Assembly (NCBI GenBank): GCA_951213105.1 | Contig: OX578145.1 | Coordinates: forward strand, 118,127,239-118,191,238 | Reading direction: 5' to 3' | Source of the DNA: Amaurobius ferox | Lineage: Eukaryota; Arthropoda; Arachnida; Araneae; Amaurobiidae | Length of the DNA stretch: 64,000 bases | Shown here: positions 1-12,459 of the stretch, in pieces | Layout: each line of letters opens with the position of its first letter | Position numbering within the stretch: position 1 is the stretch's first letter | The notes under the pieces: model-generated | What the model was told of the DNA's origin: nothing | Databases searched by the model: none | Seen by the model: only the letters and a program-made list of their open reading frames with translations | Position numbers and translations under genes: made by a program

Positions 1-272
1 TTCGAATCAATCGATTTTTATAATTAAAATTCAAAATTATATTCATTTCCTTTCATAGTTTATGATGTAAATACATTTTGGTGCATTTTAAATTGATATT
101 CAGAATGGATTTTGTTACTATGGAAACCGCCTATTTACAGCTAAGTACGTATAATTGGCGTACGAAAACAAAACTGAGTAGGACAGTTCATAACTTCAAC
201 CGTGTTTTCAAGTTATCTTCGCCCAGAGTATAGTTTTGCAATCATAATACCTGTGATGTGACTGTGACCAGT

Positions 273-273
<1 letters not shown>

Positions 274-352
<79 letters not shown>
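274..352. repeat. (CA)n microsatellite
   Basis: Uninterrupted CA dinucleotide run of about 79 bp. It is not inside a recognisable R1 copy, unlike most other CA tracts here. The preceding 1-273 is AT-rich with nothing recognised. Confidence 0.98.
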
Positions 353-353
<1 letters not shown>

Positions 354-417
354 TTACAAGTATTCGCAATATGTTCAGGAGGTCTTAAAACAAAATTTTT
401 CGTTAACTCGAATTAAA

Positions 418-1330
418 AAAATCTGATGTGGGCAACACATGACTTTCCTTATATAATGCAATGAATTTACTACTTTTACAGTAAAAAAAATAGGTTATTC
501 TTATATTAGATACTTATATCCTTTCCAAGATACTGAATTTTCGTCAATGAGTCGTCATTTTCATTGATTTAGAGTCATTTTTATCCATTTGGCAAGATTT
601 TCTTCAATTTGGTAACATTTTAAAAAGTCGCCAAGTTGGCGACATTCCGCCAAAATCTCGTCAAGCGTTATGGACGGAGAAATAAGTTATTCTTATAACA
701 GATAAATGACTATTGACATTCAAATACAAAAGTATTACTCAAAGTATCTTTTCTCATGAATAGAACGAGCTAGATCCACGAGAATGAAGTCATCCAATTT
801 ATCGTATGATATTACATATAGGAAAAGTGAACGTGTTTCTCAACGGTTAATATATTTTTTTCTATTTATGGGATTTTTTGATAAATTTATTAGAAAAATG
901 TTCAATATCTCGAGAACGGTTCATGTTAGCGTTCTAAAGTTTATGTCAATCGTTTTCTAAAGAAAAATTACATAAAAAATGTCTATTTGTGTAACTTTAT
1001 TAAGGATTTTGATTTTTTGATGATTTTTTCAAAATGTTACTCAAAAATTTAGGGTGGTTCTGAACATTCGATTGCGTTTAAAAACAATAGGCTTCCAGTA
1101 TTCACGGATTGTGATTTTTGTATCAAATTTCATTCGAATCGCTCCATTCATTCGTGAGATATTGTCTCCACAGACTCACTGACACACACACACAGACAGA
1201 CATCACCTCAAAAATGTTAGATTCGTGATCGGGGATGCTTTAAACGAGCTCTCCCGTCGAAAACTTAATTCGAATTTTCGACCCCGTCACAATACTTTCC
1301 TTATACATTATGTATATAAGGAAAGTAAAA
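418..1330 (+). mobile_element. R1 non-autonomous repeat, copy 1
   Basis: Full-length copy of the R1 family. It starts at the TCTGATGTGGGCAACACATG end, followed by ACTTTCCTTATATAATGCAATG. Next come a stretch of GGCGA/TCGCC words, a short (CA)n, and GATTCGTGATCGGGGATGC. It ends in the terminal hairpin ACTTTCCTTATACATTA/TGTATATAAGGAAAGT. There is no coding potential. The architecture suggests a Helentron-like non-autonomous element, which is an inference. Confidence 0.88.
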
Positions 1331-1356
1331 ATTTCGGGTTATCAATATTTTTAGTA

Positions 1357-2672
1357 AAACAAGAAAGACCAATCATGCTTAAAGCATTGATTATGAAACA
1401 CTTTCCAGCTTCAATGCAATTTTATTTAAACATGTCTAAAATGCAATACATTCCTCGGTAATATTTTAAAACTTATCACAGTACTACATTAATTTATTAT
1501 ATTTGACACCTTAAACCTTCATCGAAAAAAACTAACTTCATTCAAATGACGACATTAAAGTATAAATTGCCTGGTTTAAACATCTCTAAAATGTGATACA
1601 TTCCTCGGTAATAATTTTAGAATTATCATAATACTACGATAATTTATTATATTTGAAAACATCATCGAAAACAACTGAAATTCATTCAAATGACGTCATA
1701 AAAAAATAACACGCCTGGCTCTCTCTATAAAAGCAACATTTCATTCATAAATAATTCCCCCTTTCATGTCATTCATCACAATACTATAATAATTCATTTT
1801 ATTTAAAAATTAAGACCATTGAGCTACAAGTAAGTAAACTCAATGTGTAAAACTTCATCGAAAAATATCGTCCTTCTCTTTCTAAAATCAATGAATATTT
1901 CATTCATATCAGCTAAGCAGACTCCATGGACTAAATGATTTTGTGTTAAAGAATTACAGCGATTCTAATACAACTCATTCTACATATTTTGCTGTTTACA
2001 TTTTACATAGGTGAAAAATAGGCTTAATAGTAGAAATAATGAAATTTGGAAGAGCATTTAAACTGAAATATATTGTCATTGCGTTGTTTCAGTATGTAGA
2101 TGCACAGAATTTAGGCAAAAATAAAGTAGTTTTAGGACGGATACAACACTCAATATGAATTAAAAAGAACTTTAAAAATCACGATTTTGACACAAGATGG
2201 ATGCCATATATCATTTTGAAGTGGGTCATGTGATCGTTTCATATCATGGACACGTGATCGCTTCATATAAGAGGTGTTATTATTATTTTAATTTTTATTT
2301 TAAAAACAACTGAATATATTTCGCTGAATTTTTTTTTATATATTTTATGGAACAATTTGAATATTGCCTAAAATTTTCGAAGTAATTTGTGAATTTTAAA
2401 TCCGCTTCAAAAATGCTTGAAAAATTAGGTCCCATAGGGCTCAATGTATTTCATTTTTTCAACCCAGGTTCAATCCAAAACTAATTGGGTGATATTATTC
2501 ATTTATATTCCCATAGGTCCTATAGACCGTTTGAACAACATACTAAAATTTCATTTTGATTAAGTCATTTTTACGGCAGTTATCGTGCTAACGGACAGAC
2601 AGACAGACAGACAGACAGACAGAATGAACAAAGTCATAAACACTTTTCAACTTTGTTGTAAAGTGTTAAAAA
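1357..2672 (+). mobile_element. R2 non-autonomous repeat, copy 1
   Basis: Begins AACAAGAAAGACCAATCATGC with a small palindrome (ATGCTTAAAGCAT), then a subterminal AAACACTTTCCAGC. It carries paired CACGTG/CATGTG boxes near 2225-2262 and a (CAGA)n tract at 2593-2622. It ends in the hairpin AACACTTTTCAACTTTGTTG followed by TAAAGTGTT. The same order of blocks recurs at 11163, 17320, 51835 and 58768. No ORF is present. Likely a Helentron/DINE-1-like non-autonomous element, by architecture. Confidence 0.88.
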
Positions 2673-2689
2673 TCATATGTTGGCAGTAA

Positions 2690-3722
2690 ACAAATCTGAT
2701 GTCGGCAGCACATGACCCTATATAACGCAATAAATTTACCCCTTTCACAGTGAAAAAATGATACACTTGTATAAGATCCAAGGTACAATGTGTTTAGCAT
2801 TGAAGTGTGAATTGGGTGCTTGTCTGGATGACAACATGTAAAACTAATTCGAAGTACACAATTGATTTATATTGAGCGCAATTCTAATTTGACAATTGTC
2901 AATATGGACAGCATCCTCAATAAGCAATGGAGTCCATATATTAAAATATTTTATTAATTAATTCATCGATTCTGCTTAATTTCCATTAATTTAGCGTCAT
3001 TTCTGCAATTTTAACTATATTTTCGCCAATCTGGAGCGGCATATCATTAAGTTGGCGATATTTTGTTAAATGAGTCCCCAAGTTCGCCAAATTTATCGCC
3101 AAGCGTTACACACAGAGAAATAGAAGAGCTTTTCTTATATATAGACTATTGGCGAATTGTTGGTACAATACATTTGGTACATACATAATAAATTTGTCGC
3201 ATAAAATTGAATGAGAAAGTGAACATATTTCATGATAGTTAATACTTTTTTTACATTTTATGTAATGTTTTTGATAAATTTATTAGAAAAACGTGCAATA
3301 TCTTGAGAGCAGTTCATGCTAGCGTTTTAAAGCGTGGATCAATTATTTCCTAACGTGGATCAATTATTACATAAAAAATGATTATTTACGTAACATTATT
3401 AAATATGCCGACTTTTTAATGGCTTTTTCAAAATTTCATTAAAAAATTTTGGGGTTTTTCGAAAATTCGATTGCGTTTTAAATCAATAGACTTTCAACAT
3501 TCACGAATTATAATATTTGTGCTAAATTTCATTCGAAACTCTCTATTCTTTCGTGAGATATCGCTTCCACAGACTCACGGACACCCACACACCACCTCAA
3601 AAACGTTCGATTCGGGTTCAGGGATGCTTGAAACATGTTCTTCCATCGGAAATTTAAATTCGAATATTCGACCCCGTCATCATACTTTCCCTATACATTA
3701 CTAAGTATGTAGGGAAAGTAAT
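2690..3722 (+). mobile_element. R1 divergent subfamily (R1B) copy
   Basis: Starts TCTGATGTCGGCAGCACATG and ends at the hairpin ACTTTCCCTATACATTAC/TAAGTATGTAGGGAAAGT. Compared with typical R1 it carries an extra block (2780-2960, containing ACATGTAAAACTAATTCGAA). That block also occurs at 4565-4640 and on both sides of the Tc1 element at 38231, so it defines a subfamily. It serves as the empty-site paralogue for that Tc1 insertion. Confidence 0.82.
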
Positions 3723-4435
3723 AATGGGTAATCTGTAAATAACTTAACGTGATCTAGTGGCCAAAGAAATAAAGCTCGTAAAATCTCAGTGAGTGCATTT
3801 ACTACTACTCCCTTCTCCCCCCCCCCCCCCCCCTTTCATACACTCCAAACTTTTACGCAACCATCAAAATTTTCATTATAGTAATAGAAGCTATGATGAG
3901 TATCTTCATCTTTCTTAAAAGTAAATTTTTCATTCTGGGCATTCGTTCTCCACGGGAATCCTATTCGATCGGGGGGTTTGTCTCTCCGAGGGTGGGCCTC
4001 AAATAGAGAGGCTGGGCCAGGACTTTTGGGCGCGGCGGACCCGAAGCGAATGACTCGTTCGGGGTGAGCTAGGGTCTCTTCCGCCTCCAAGATGAGGAGC
4101 GATGGCCGATGACCCACACACATAGGAGCACCCAGAAAACAAAGTCACTCGCAGAATGTCAACATCTTGGCAAACTTCGTAACCTCGCCGGTAACGAGCG
4201 CAGCGTCGTCGTTCTAGCCGCCTTTCGGGATACCGGAGCGATGTGAAAAGGATTTTCCGAATTATTCCCTTTATCAAATTACTAACGCGATTTAATTTTA
4301 TTTCATATTTCATATTTTTAAATTTTCATACTATTGTATAGAGAAAGTACAGTCTTCATGAACATTTTTGAATTCTATATTTTGACTGATAACCGCGTCT
4401 TAAGACCTCCCGAAATAAATTTGAATACATGCGTG
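3723..4435. other. Unassigned DNA with a poly-C tract and GC-rich patch
   Basis: Between R1 copies lie a run of 17 C (3817-3833) and a conspicuously GC-rich segment (about 3940-4260) in otherwise AT-rich DNA. On the minus strand the GC-rich segment is open in two overlapping frames of about 95 and 104 codons, with Arg-rich translations. I recognise no family. A frameshifted fragment of a non-LTR retrotransposon is one possibility, since a PERR-type arginine stretch is visible, but this is weak. Confidence 0.4.

Positions 4436-4475
<40 letters not shown>
4436..4475. repeat. Poly-A tract abutting an R1B end
   Basis: About 40 consecutive A residues end exactly where the R1-type CTGATGTGGACAACG terminus begins. 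It could be an expanded A-run of the element edge or an insertion-site feature. Confidence 0.9.
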
Positions 4476-4477
<2 letters not shown>

Positions 4478-4640
4478 GATGTGGACAACGCGTAACTTTC
4501 GCTACATAATGCAATAAATTTACTTCTTCCCTAGTGAAAATGTTATGCATAAGATTCACTGTACAATGCTTTTAACGTTGAATTTTACATTGGCGCTATT
4601 CTGAATAACAACATGTAAAACAATTTCGGAGTACTTTCGG
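4470..4640 (+). mobile_element. R1B 5'-terminal fragment
   Basis: CTGATGTGGACAACGCGTAA followed by CTTTCGCTACATAATGCAAT and the R1B-specific block ending in ACATGTAAAACAATTTCGGA. It is truncated at about 4640, after which the sequence is unrelated. Confidence 0.75.
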
Positions 4641-5012
4641 GACACCTTTTAGCAAAACAGTACAAAATGTAACTTTTTATAAGGACCTTTAGAAAAACAT
4701 CAGTTATAAAAATATTTTATATAGTCCAATTAATCACACACAAGAAGTTCCATCGTCATTAGTTCCATCGTCAAAATTACTCAAGGTAACATTCATTAAA
4801 GTTTTCGATGGGTTATTGGGGACTCTATAAAACTTTTGCTAAAAATAGGCACGCGTATAAGTTTTCGAATACAAATTTTATCTAACGGAATTCAATTTTT
4901 GTACGGTTCCTGAAATCTATGTTTCTGGCTTATCTTTGGATCGGATGAAAGTCTTTTCAGTCCTATACAATTTTGAAAATTTTTCACGGCCAGTTTTGCA
5001 TATTAGAAAACA
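4641..5012. other. Unrecognised AT-rich DNA
   Basis: No ORF, RNA gene or known repeat seen. Short internal echoes such as AGTTCCATCGTCA occur twice near 4745-4770. Confidence 0.5.
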
Positions 5013-5350
5013 GTTTGTTTTTAAATTTTCTTTAAAACGTCGTTGAATAAAAAATAATTTGTCAATTGGAACTTCCTTTGGGTAGAGAAGCCATAAAAAG
5101 CTAAATTTTATACTTTTTACTGAAGCAAGTCACGTGACCAAAATGGTCGTGGTCTGAAAGTCTACTTTATTTGAAGCATGTTTTTTTTTTTTAATTTTCT
5201 TTAAAAGATCTTTAAACAAAGAATAATTTTCTAATTGGAACTTTCTTTGTGTAGAGAAGCCATAAGTTAAATTTTGAACTTTTTAAAGTAAGTCACGTGA
5301 TCAAAATGGTCGTGATCTAAAAGTCTACTTTATTTGAAGCATTTTTTTAA
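5013..5350. repeat. Two-copy tandem repeat, ~165 bp unit
   Basis: The block TTTAAATTTTCTTTAAAACG ... AAGTCTACTTTATTTGAAGC occurs twice in tandem (about 5013-5180 and 5181-5345). Each unit carries AGTCACGTGA with the CACGTG hexamer, then CAAAATGGTCGTG. The copies differ by small indels. Confidence 0.85.
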
Positions 5351-6739
5351 ATTGGTACTATGAGTCTACGATCAATCTGCGAGATATTTGTGTAATATTT
5401 TTGAAACACTTTGTAATATGTAGATTTATGAAATTGACAATTTGAGCTTGTCGCTTGTTAATGGTACTAAAACAGTTTATGGTAACACAAATAAACCAAA
5501 TGCATCCCATCGATGCCACTAAGCTGTTGCCAATTTGGAATAATAAACTTTTAAAGAATTGATCATTGTATTAAGCGCTACTGCTCCAAAAAAAAAAACT
5601 TTTAAAGAATTTTATGAAATAGAGAAAAAAGAAATAACAAGTTATAAAAAAGAAAATAATTTGAGAACGAAATCTGAAAAAGATATATCATTTTTGAAAA
5701 TTCTAATAATGATATGACTATGATATAGGTGGAACTTAATTGAATATGAATATATGATTTGAAAGTTGAGTGAAGACTTAAACTCTAGACATTTTATTCT
5801 TCGATTTGGCATGTATTTATACAATATTTATTGAGAGGAAATTATACGCACAGGTGTGTTGACTGGCTCTTGTCATTTTCTGCTACGAAGCACGTTTCCA
5901 ATTATACGTTCAGACCCAAAAATATCTTTTGGCGTAACCGTATAGTACCGGGCTCTCACACACGAGTACCTGGATTCTAACCACTACAATCGGTCTCATA
6001 GAGATATAAGAAAATTGTTTTACCATAATTGTTATCTGAAAACAAATATGGAATTTAAAATACAAATTCCTTATTTGTTTAAAAGCCCAATTTTACATAA
6101 AATATTATTTTATTTGTCACTACGCAGTTCCAGAATAATCTAACCAACTAATGAAACTCTTTAGAAATATCGACATGCAATTAAATGTGGAATGTGTTTA
6201 GAACCTGGAACTCAATCCTATATTTTCCTCTGAATACTCATGATTTAACATATTTAAAAATATCCTGAATCGCCGCTCATTTATTTTCCTCCTTGGCATT
6301 TTAATTATAAAAGTTTGAATTGGCAACCATATCAACTCATCAGAGCTATGACAGCAAAAAGCAATTTATATCTCCAAAACCCCAGGGGAATATTTATGTA
6401 CATTAATCGCTTCTAATTTGATATTTTCGATAATTGATGTTTACCTTCTCAAATGTGCTCCATTATCATTATGAGCTTTATCTTTTCCTTGGGAAATAAG
6501 GAATTGATTATTATTCGGAAATAAATTCCATTTTAAACGGAGACTTTTTAGCATTTTGGAATGAGTTTCTTCCTCATTCCAAGAGGAGGCATTTCCTCGC
6601 TTCAAATTATGTAAAAAAAAAAATTCTTTTAAACCGTAACGATTGTTTAATTTTCATCATTATAATTTATTAATATATTTAAGTCTGTCAAATACAGGAA
6701 AGAAAACACTCTTAAAAATATTGTTTTGACTTGTTTCGT
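5351..6739. other. Unrecognised AT-rich DNA
   Basis: About 1.4 kb without convincing coding, RNA or repeat signal. The short open frames present have low-complexity translations and no family match. Confidence 0.5.
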
Positions 6740-7260
6740 AGTATATGGCACTCAGCGTCAAAAATAATCGTCATAATCGAAAATTGGTTCAGTTATGAGG
6801 GGCTATTGGAGAGTTTTTTTAGACCGTTCCCCATTTTGAGTGGTCTCGGGGGATAGATAAAAATTCAATTCAATTATGTTCTGTCTTGTGGTCGATACTA
6901 CAAGTTTGCGAAGATTGAACCTTCTAGGTCACTGTGAGGCTTCTGGAGAGTCTGTAAAGACTTTTAAACCCCCACCCCATTTTGTTTGCCCCCGGAGGAT
7001 AAATTGAAAATGCGACTCTGCAAGGTTTTGTCCCGGGTTTGATATTATAAGTCCTCAAAGATTCAGCCTCCTAGGTTACTGTGTGGCTTTTGAAAGGTCT
7101 TTAAAGATTTTTCAACTCGTGAATTTCGTCTCTCCCTGGAGAAATTGAAAAGCCGGCTCATCCAGGTTTTGTCCACTGGCTGATGTTATAAATGTATAAT
7201 GATTCAGCCTTCTGGGTCATCAGGGGGAGGGGCTGCTGGAGGGGCTGGAAAAACAAAAAC
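6740..7260. repeat. Three-copy degenerate tandem repeat, ~145 bp unit
   Basis: Units begin near 6911 (AAGATTGAACCTTCTAGGTC), 7058 (AAGATTCAGCCTCCTAGGTT) and 7199 (ATGATTCAGCCTTCTGGGTC), with an earlier partial unit. Shared words include GAGAGTCT, CACCCCATTTTG, CAGGTTTTGTCC and TGATATTATAAGT. No coding function is apparent. Confidence 0.8.
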
Positions 7261-7319
7261 TCGTCAAATAATTATTATTTAGATCGTTTCAAAACTAAAG
7301 TTCCCAACTTTTTTCTCTC

Positions 7320-7560
7320 ACGGAACGCTTATTACTTTCCTTCGCTATAACATGATAATGTACTTAGAGGTAAAGTATTGGGATTGGGTTGAAAATAGGA
7401 ATCCGAGTTTTCGACGGATTTGCACTGGTTGAGCATTCGGGAATACGAAAAATCCATTTTTAACGTGATGTCTGTGTGTGTGTATGTTGGTGCGCTTGCT
7501 TATCTGTGTGTCTGTGCAATGCATGAATCCACTTTAGCTCAAAATTATTCTTAAATTTTT
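7320..7560 (-). mobile_element. R1-related relic
   Basis: TTACTTTCCTTCGCTATAAC ... GTAAAGTATTGGGATTGGGT, then CGAGTTTTCGACGGATTTGC and CGTGATGTCTGTGTGTGTGT. These reproduce the hairpin end, TTTTCGACGG block and GT-rich tract of R1 at high divergence. The 10560-10960 relic shares CTGTCTGTGCAATG(C/T)ATG, so these two form a separate subfamily. Confidence 0.65.
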
Positions 7561-8027
7561 ACAAAATTTGGTATTTAAGTCCTTATGGTTTACGTTGGCG
7601 TTGATTAAATTTTGGTATAATTTAGAAAAATAAAACCTACTGCAAAATTCAAAGAAAGCTGAAATAAAAGAATAAATATGCCTAAAGTATGAAATAAATA
7701 CTTGTTTTATTATAGTCAACTTTTATACGTTACGAGAAATCGTTTTCGAGATACTTTAGTTTCTTTGCGACTTAACTGCAGTCTTAAATGAACTAATAGC
7801 CAAATGAAGAAGAAAATTATTTTAGAACTCCAATGGGTATAATATCAAATAAGAACTTCTTTCCAAAAGTTTTCGAAATGGGTTTAGCAAAACTCGAATT
7901 CGAAAATTTTCCGGAGAACAATACTTTATACAAAAGTATGATAAAGTATGATAAAGTAAAATGTATTGGTTGTCGCTTGATGGATCCGCTTTCTAATTAA
8001 ATATATGTTAACATCATTTTGTGCATT
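7561..8027. other. Unrecognised AT-rich DNA
   Basis: Apart from a short duplicated TATGATAAAGTA near 7938-7960, nothing is recognised. Confidence 0.5.
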
Positions 8028-8035
8028 GTATATTT

Positions 8036-8261
8036 CAGTGTTTTTCAAAATTTTTTGGTCGAAGAACCTTTTTGAAATTTAATTTAATGGCGGAACCACA
8101 AACTAACAAAAAATCCATTGTGGTCCAAATTGTGCATTTAAATTTTACGCGGTTTTTAAATTAAAAAAAAAATAATTATACAAAATTATCAAATTACGGA
8201 ACCCCTGATATACAGTTGCAGATCCCCAAAGATTCCGCGGAACATACTTTGAGAAACGCTG
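8036..8261. mobile_element. hAT-type MITE with 8-bp TSD
   Basis: Left end CAGTGTTTTTCAAA and right end TTTGAGAAACGCTG form imperfect terminal inverted repeats. The element is flanked by a perfect 8-bp duplication GTATATTT (8028-8035 and 8262-8269), the TSD length of hAT transposons. The internal GATTCCGCGGAACA near the right end matches GGTTCCGCGGAACA of the MITE at 42180, so the two belong to related families. Non-coding, 226 bp. Confidence 0.9.
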
Positions 8262-8283
8262 GTATATTTAATTGTTATAGCTT

Positions 8284-9238
8284 TGTTAAAATACATCTGA
8301 TATGGCCAGCATACGACTTTCCCTACATAATGCAATTTATGTAGGGAAAGTTCTTTCAGAGTCAAATAATGGTGCACAGCCCAATGTTTTTGGTAGTAAA
8401 TCAACACCGCGTAAAATTGACATTGGCTTATTAATCCAAACAGAATAACTTATTCATACTCACGGGCAAAATCTTCATCGAAATGCAATTGACATTTAAT
8501 GAATAAATATTCCATGAAATAAATGGCTATTAACGAATTCCTCGGCGAAAAAAAAAGTAATTTTTCTCATAAATGGAACGATCTAGATCCACGAAAATGA
8601 TGTTAACGGATTTGCATAATATTGCATATGGCAAGTGAACATACTGGATGCTACTTACTATTTTTTTAATTTTATGTAATTTTTCTGAAAAATTTATTTG
8701 GGGAAGAAAATGCAATATCTGGAGAACGGGTTCATGCTGGCGTTCTAAAATTGGTGTCTATCGTTTTCTAATGAAACTGAAACATTACGCCTAAAATGAT
8801 TATTTATTTAACAGTATTGAAAGTCCTGATTTTAAACGATTTTTTTTTTCGAAAATGCATTAAAAAAATCGAGCAATATTTCTAGAACCGTTCATGCTAG
8901 CGTTCTAAAATTTGTATCATTCGTTTAATAATAAATTGCGTATTAAATGATTATTTATTTAACAGTATTAAGGTTCTTGATATTTTACTGATTTTTTAAA
9001 AATTTATTCGAAAATCATGATTATCTAGCATTTTAAAGTTTGTAACAATCGTTTTCTAATGAACAATTACATATGAAAATATTATTTATTTAACATTGCT
9101 AAAAATATTGATTTTTTTAACGTTCGATTCGGGTTCAGAGATGCTTTCAATGTGGTCTTACGTTGAAAAGTCGAATTTTCGACCTTCCGTCACAACATTT
9201 TCCTATACAGTTTACAAAATATGTAGGGAAAGTAATAA
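8284..9238 (+). mobile_element. R1-related repeat copy
   Basis: Starts CATCTGATATGGCCAGCATA and ends at CATTTTCCTATACAGTTTAC ... ATATGTAGGGAAAGT. The 5' end carries its own near-perfect hairpin (ACTTTCCCTACATAA, loop TGCAA, TTATGTAGGGAAAGT at about 8312-8350), as if the terminal hairpin were copied to the other end. The middle holds a duplicated GAACGGTTCATGCTAGCGTT-type block (8724-8760 and 8886-8920). Diverged from typical R1. Confidence 0.75.
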
Positions 9239-10559
9239 AACAATTTAGAAAAAATGTCTCATATTAGATGGGATATTTTAAGCGATAAAATGCCAAATAC
9301 GGCGTTTCTCCCCAGTGCAGCAACCCTGAACTTCATACAGGCGAAGTCAAAATGCCGGCACTTGAATGAGCTATTGCCGATCGGAACTTTTTACAACTCG
9401 GGCAGAACAAGAAATCTGGCGGGAAAAAAATACAACTTCGAAGGAGAAAAAAAGTTACGTCAATTGGATGGAAAATCCCTGACTAGGTGGGTGTAAAAGA
9501 AGTATTCACATCGGTATTTCACGAGCGTGTCGAAGAATTTATTTTTGGTGATATCGAATTTGTGCATTTACTTCCAGAATATTTATATGTCTACTTGCTC
9601 ACAGAATTTGTTTGCGTTCTCTCCGATATTTGGAGAGCTGTGATTGCCAGATGTGGTTGTGGAATGCAGGAATGATAAATATTGCTGAGTCAGAAGTGAA
9701 GTGAAAAAATTTTGCCTAAAAATTGCATTACGCGAAAGTATGATATAGTTTTCAACTTGAAATGCGGGCAATTGAAGCTCGAGGGAGTAAATATGTGGAG
9801 AAATTAACTACTGACTTTATGGATATTTATACAGGTTTCATGGAATAACTTTACGATTGTCATGCTCGCCCTCTGTTGGTGTAAAAGTTCGTCTGCTGCT
9901 AATCATCACCTTGTCCATGTAAGTAATTGCCTTAATTAAGACATATATCTTGTAAATGATGCTTCATAATTAATTTGGGGTATTTAATGCACAGAACACT
10001 GTGACGGATTGACAAATTATGCCATTGGTATATCAAGTAATGCAATGATCGACATACCAATGGTTTAAGATTAAGGAATTATGGGAGAATTAGGAAACTA
10101 AGAATTACCTTTTAAGAGTTTATTTTATTTTACTTTTTGGAACTTGAGGGGGGGGGGGGGGGGGCTTATTTTTCTGCCTTTCCATATTCAGATAATCTGA
10201 TATACAAGATAAAATCAAATTAAGATGTTGTTATTCCGATTGAAAATTAGTAGAACGCAAATAGACTTTTTTTTCTTCAAGTTATGGATATAAACGGTGT
10301 TAGTGATCACATACGAACGCATAAGTATGAAAAATAACACTTTTGAGAAGTAACACTTTTGAGAAGGTTCTTTTGAAACTGCAGTAGAGCACAATTTGTA
10401 CAGCACTAAATTGGAATTTGTGCAGTGTGAAATAACAGTTTTAATCAATATGTTTAATGCTGCTATTGGGGATTTTGCGGATATATTCTTTTTATAATGA
10501 TTGCAATTGTTTCTTCTATCGGCCGTAAAATGTTTGATTAAAATTGAAAAGTTCGTCTG
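9239..10559. other. Unrecognised DNA with a poly-G tract
   Basis: Contains a run of 17 G (10148-10164). The longest open frames (80 aa from 9254, 122 aa on the minus strand at 10583-10215) show no domain or family signature and I do not call them genes. Confidence 0.5.
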
Positions 10560-10960
10560 AACTTTTGTTGTAAGTACTACCAAATTTTATGAAATTTGCT
10601 CAATTAGTTATTTAGCTGCAGTAGATAAAATGGATTTTTTTTTTTTTGCCATTTCGCGAAAAAAGATAGGTTCTTTTATCCCAAATAGTACCAAAATCTA
10701 GTCAGCACCAGGGTCACATAAATGACTTATCTAAAAAATTTTATGAAATTTGGTCAATTCATCTTTGAGTTAGTGAGGATACATACATTGCACAGACAGA
10801 TAGACAGACTCACACACACACACACATGCAGACGTCACGCTAAAAATAGCTTTTTCGTGTTTACCCAAAACGCGTAGATCCGTCGAAAACTCCACTTGTG
10901 ACTTTCGACACGATTCCAATACTTTCTCTATACATTTCCATGTATTGCAAATAAAGTAAT
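10560..10960 (+). mobile_element. R1-related relic (subfamily shared with 7320)
   Basis: Contains CAGACAGATAGACAGACTCA with (CA)n, a CGTCACGCTAAAAATAGC block, GATCCGTCGAAAACTCCACT and the degenerate end CAATACTTTCTCTATACATT. Order and motifs parallel R1 in plus orientation. Confidence 0.65.
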
Positions 10961-11162
10961 AACAGTGACATAAGCACGTATTTGATATTTTTCTCATTCC
11001 AATATTTTAAGCTTTTTTTTAAAGCTTTTCAACTTCTGTAAAATGCAGAGTGAAATTTCCTATCAAAATATTTTTGCTGCCGTTGAAAATTATTTCAGTA
11101 GTATTTATCTATCTAATTTTGTTATAGTAATGTATTTCATTAAGTATCTAATATTCGTTCAT

Positions 11163-12459
11163 TTTTAACACTTTACAACAAAGTTGAAAAGTGTTTATGA
11201 CTTTGTTCATTCTGTCTGTCTGTCTGTTAGCACGATAACTGCCGTAAAAATGACTTAACCAAAATAAAATTTTAGTATGTTGTTTAGACGGTCTGTAGGA
11301 CCTATGGGAAAATAAATCAATAATATCACCCAATTAGTTTTGGATTGAACCCGGGTTGAAACAATGAAATACATTGAGCCCTATGGGACCTAATTTTTCA
11401 CACATTTTATAGGCCGATTTAAAATTCACAAATTGCTTCGAAACTTTTAGGTAATATTCAAATTATTCCATAAAATATATAAAAAAAAAAATTAGCGAAA
11501 TATATTCAGTAGTTTTGTAAATAAAAATTAAAATAATAATAACACCTTTTATATGAAGCGATCACGTGGCCATGATATGAAAATATCACGTGACCCACTT
11601 CAAAATGATATATGGCATCCATCTTGTCTCAAAATCGTGATTTTTAAAGTTCTTTTTAATTCATATTGAGTGTTGGATCCGTCTTAAAATCACTTTATTT
11701 TTGCATAAATTCTGTGCATCTACATACTGAAACAAAATTACAATATATTTGAGTTTAAATGCTTATCCAAATTTGATTATTTCTACAACGAAGCCTATTT
11801 TTCACCTATGTAAAATGTAAACAGAAAAATATGTAGAATGAGTTGTATTAGAATTGCTGTATTTCTTTAACACAAAATCATTTAGTTCATGGAGTCTGCA
11901 TAGCTGATATGAATCAATATTCATTGATTTTACAAACAGAAGGACGATTTTCTTACATTAAGTTTTACGCATATAGTTTAATTACGTGTAGCTCCATGGT
12001 CTTAATTTTTAAATAAAATAAATTATTATAGTATTCTGATGAATGACATGAATGGGAAAATGTTATGAATGAAATGCTGTTTTTATAGAGAGATCCAGGC
12101 GTGTTATTTTTTCTATGACGTCATTTGAATGAATTTCAGTTGTTTTTGATGAAGTTTTCAAATATAATAAATTATCGTAGTATTATGATAGTTTTAAAAA
12201 TATTTCCGAGGAATGGATCGCATTTTAGAGATGTTTAAACCAGGCAATTTATAATTCAATGACGTTATTTTAATGAAGTTCATTTTTTTCGATGAAGGTT
12301 TAAGTTTTCAAATATAATAAATTAATGTAGTATTATGATAAGTTTTAAAATATTACCGAGGAATGTATTGCATTTTAGACATGTTTAAATAAAATTGCAT
12401 TGAGGTTGGAAAGTGTTTCATAATCAATGCTTTAAGCATGATTGATCTTTCTTGTTTGA
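11163..12459 (-). mobile_element. R2 repeat, copy 2
   Basis: Reverse-oriented R2. Terminal hairpin AACACTTTACAACAAAGTTG then AAAAGTGTT at 11168-11196, followed by (CTGT)n at 11213-11228. Paired CACGTG boxes lie near 11563-11592. The 5' terminus is AAGCATGATTGATCTTTCTT near 12455. Near full length, no ORF. Confidence 0.88.

Noticed and set aside
2400..2500. Box B-like GGTTCAATCC within R2 as a pol III promoter
   Set aside because: No box A at suitable distance and the word lies mid-element; probably coincidental.
9254..9496. Candidate 80-aa gene
   Set aside because: No domain, no homologous neighbour, starts inside the edge of an R1-related repeat, and its length is expected by chance.
10215..10583. 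122-codon minus-strand ORF
   Set aside because: AT-rich low-information translation (Lys/Asn/Ile-rich), no recognisable motif or signal of selection.
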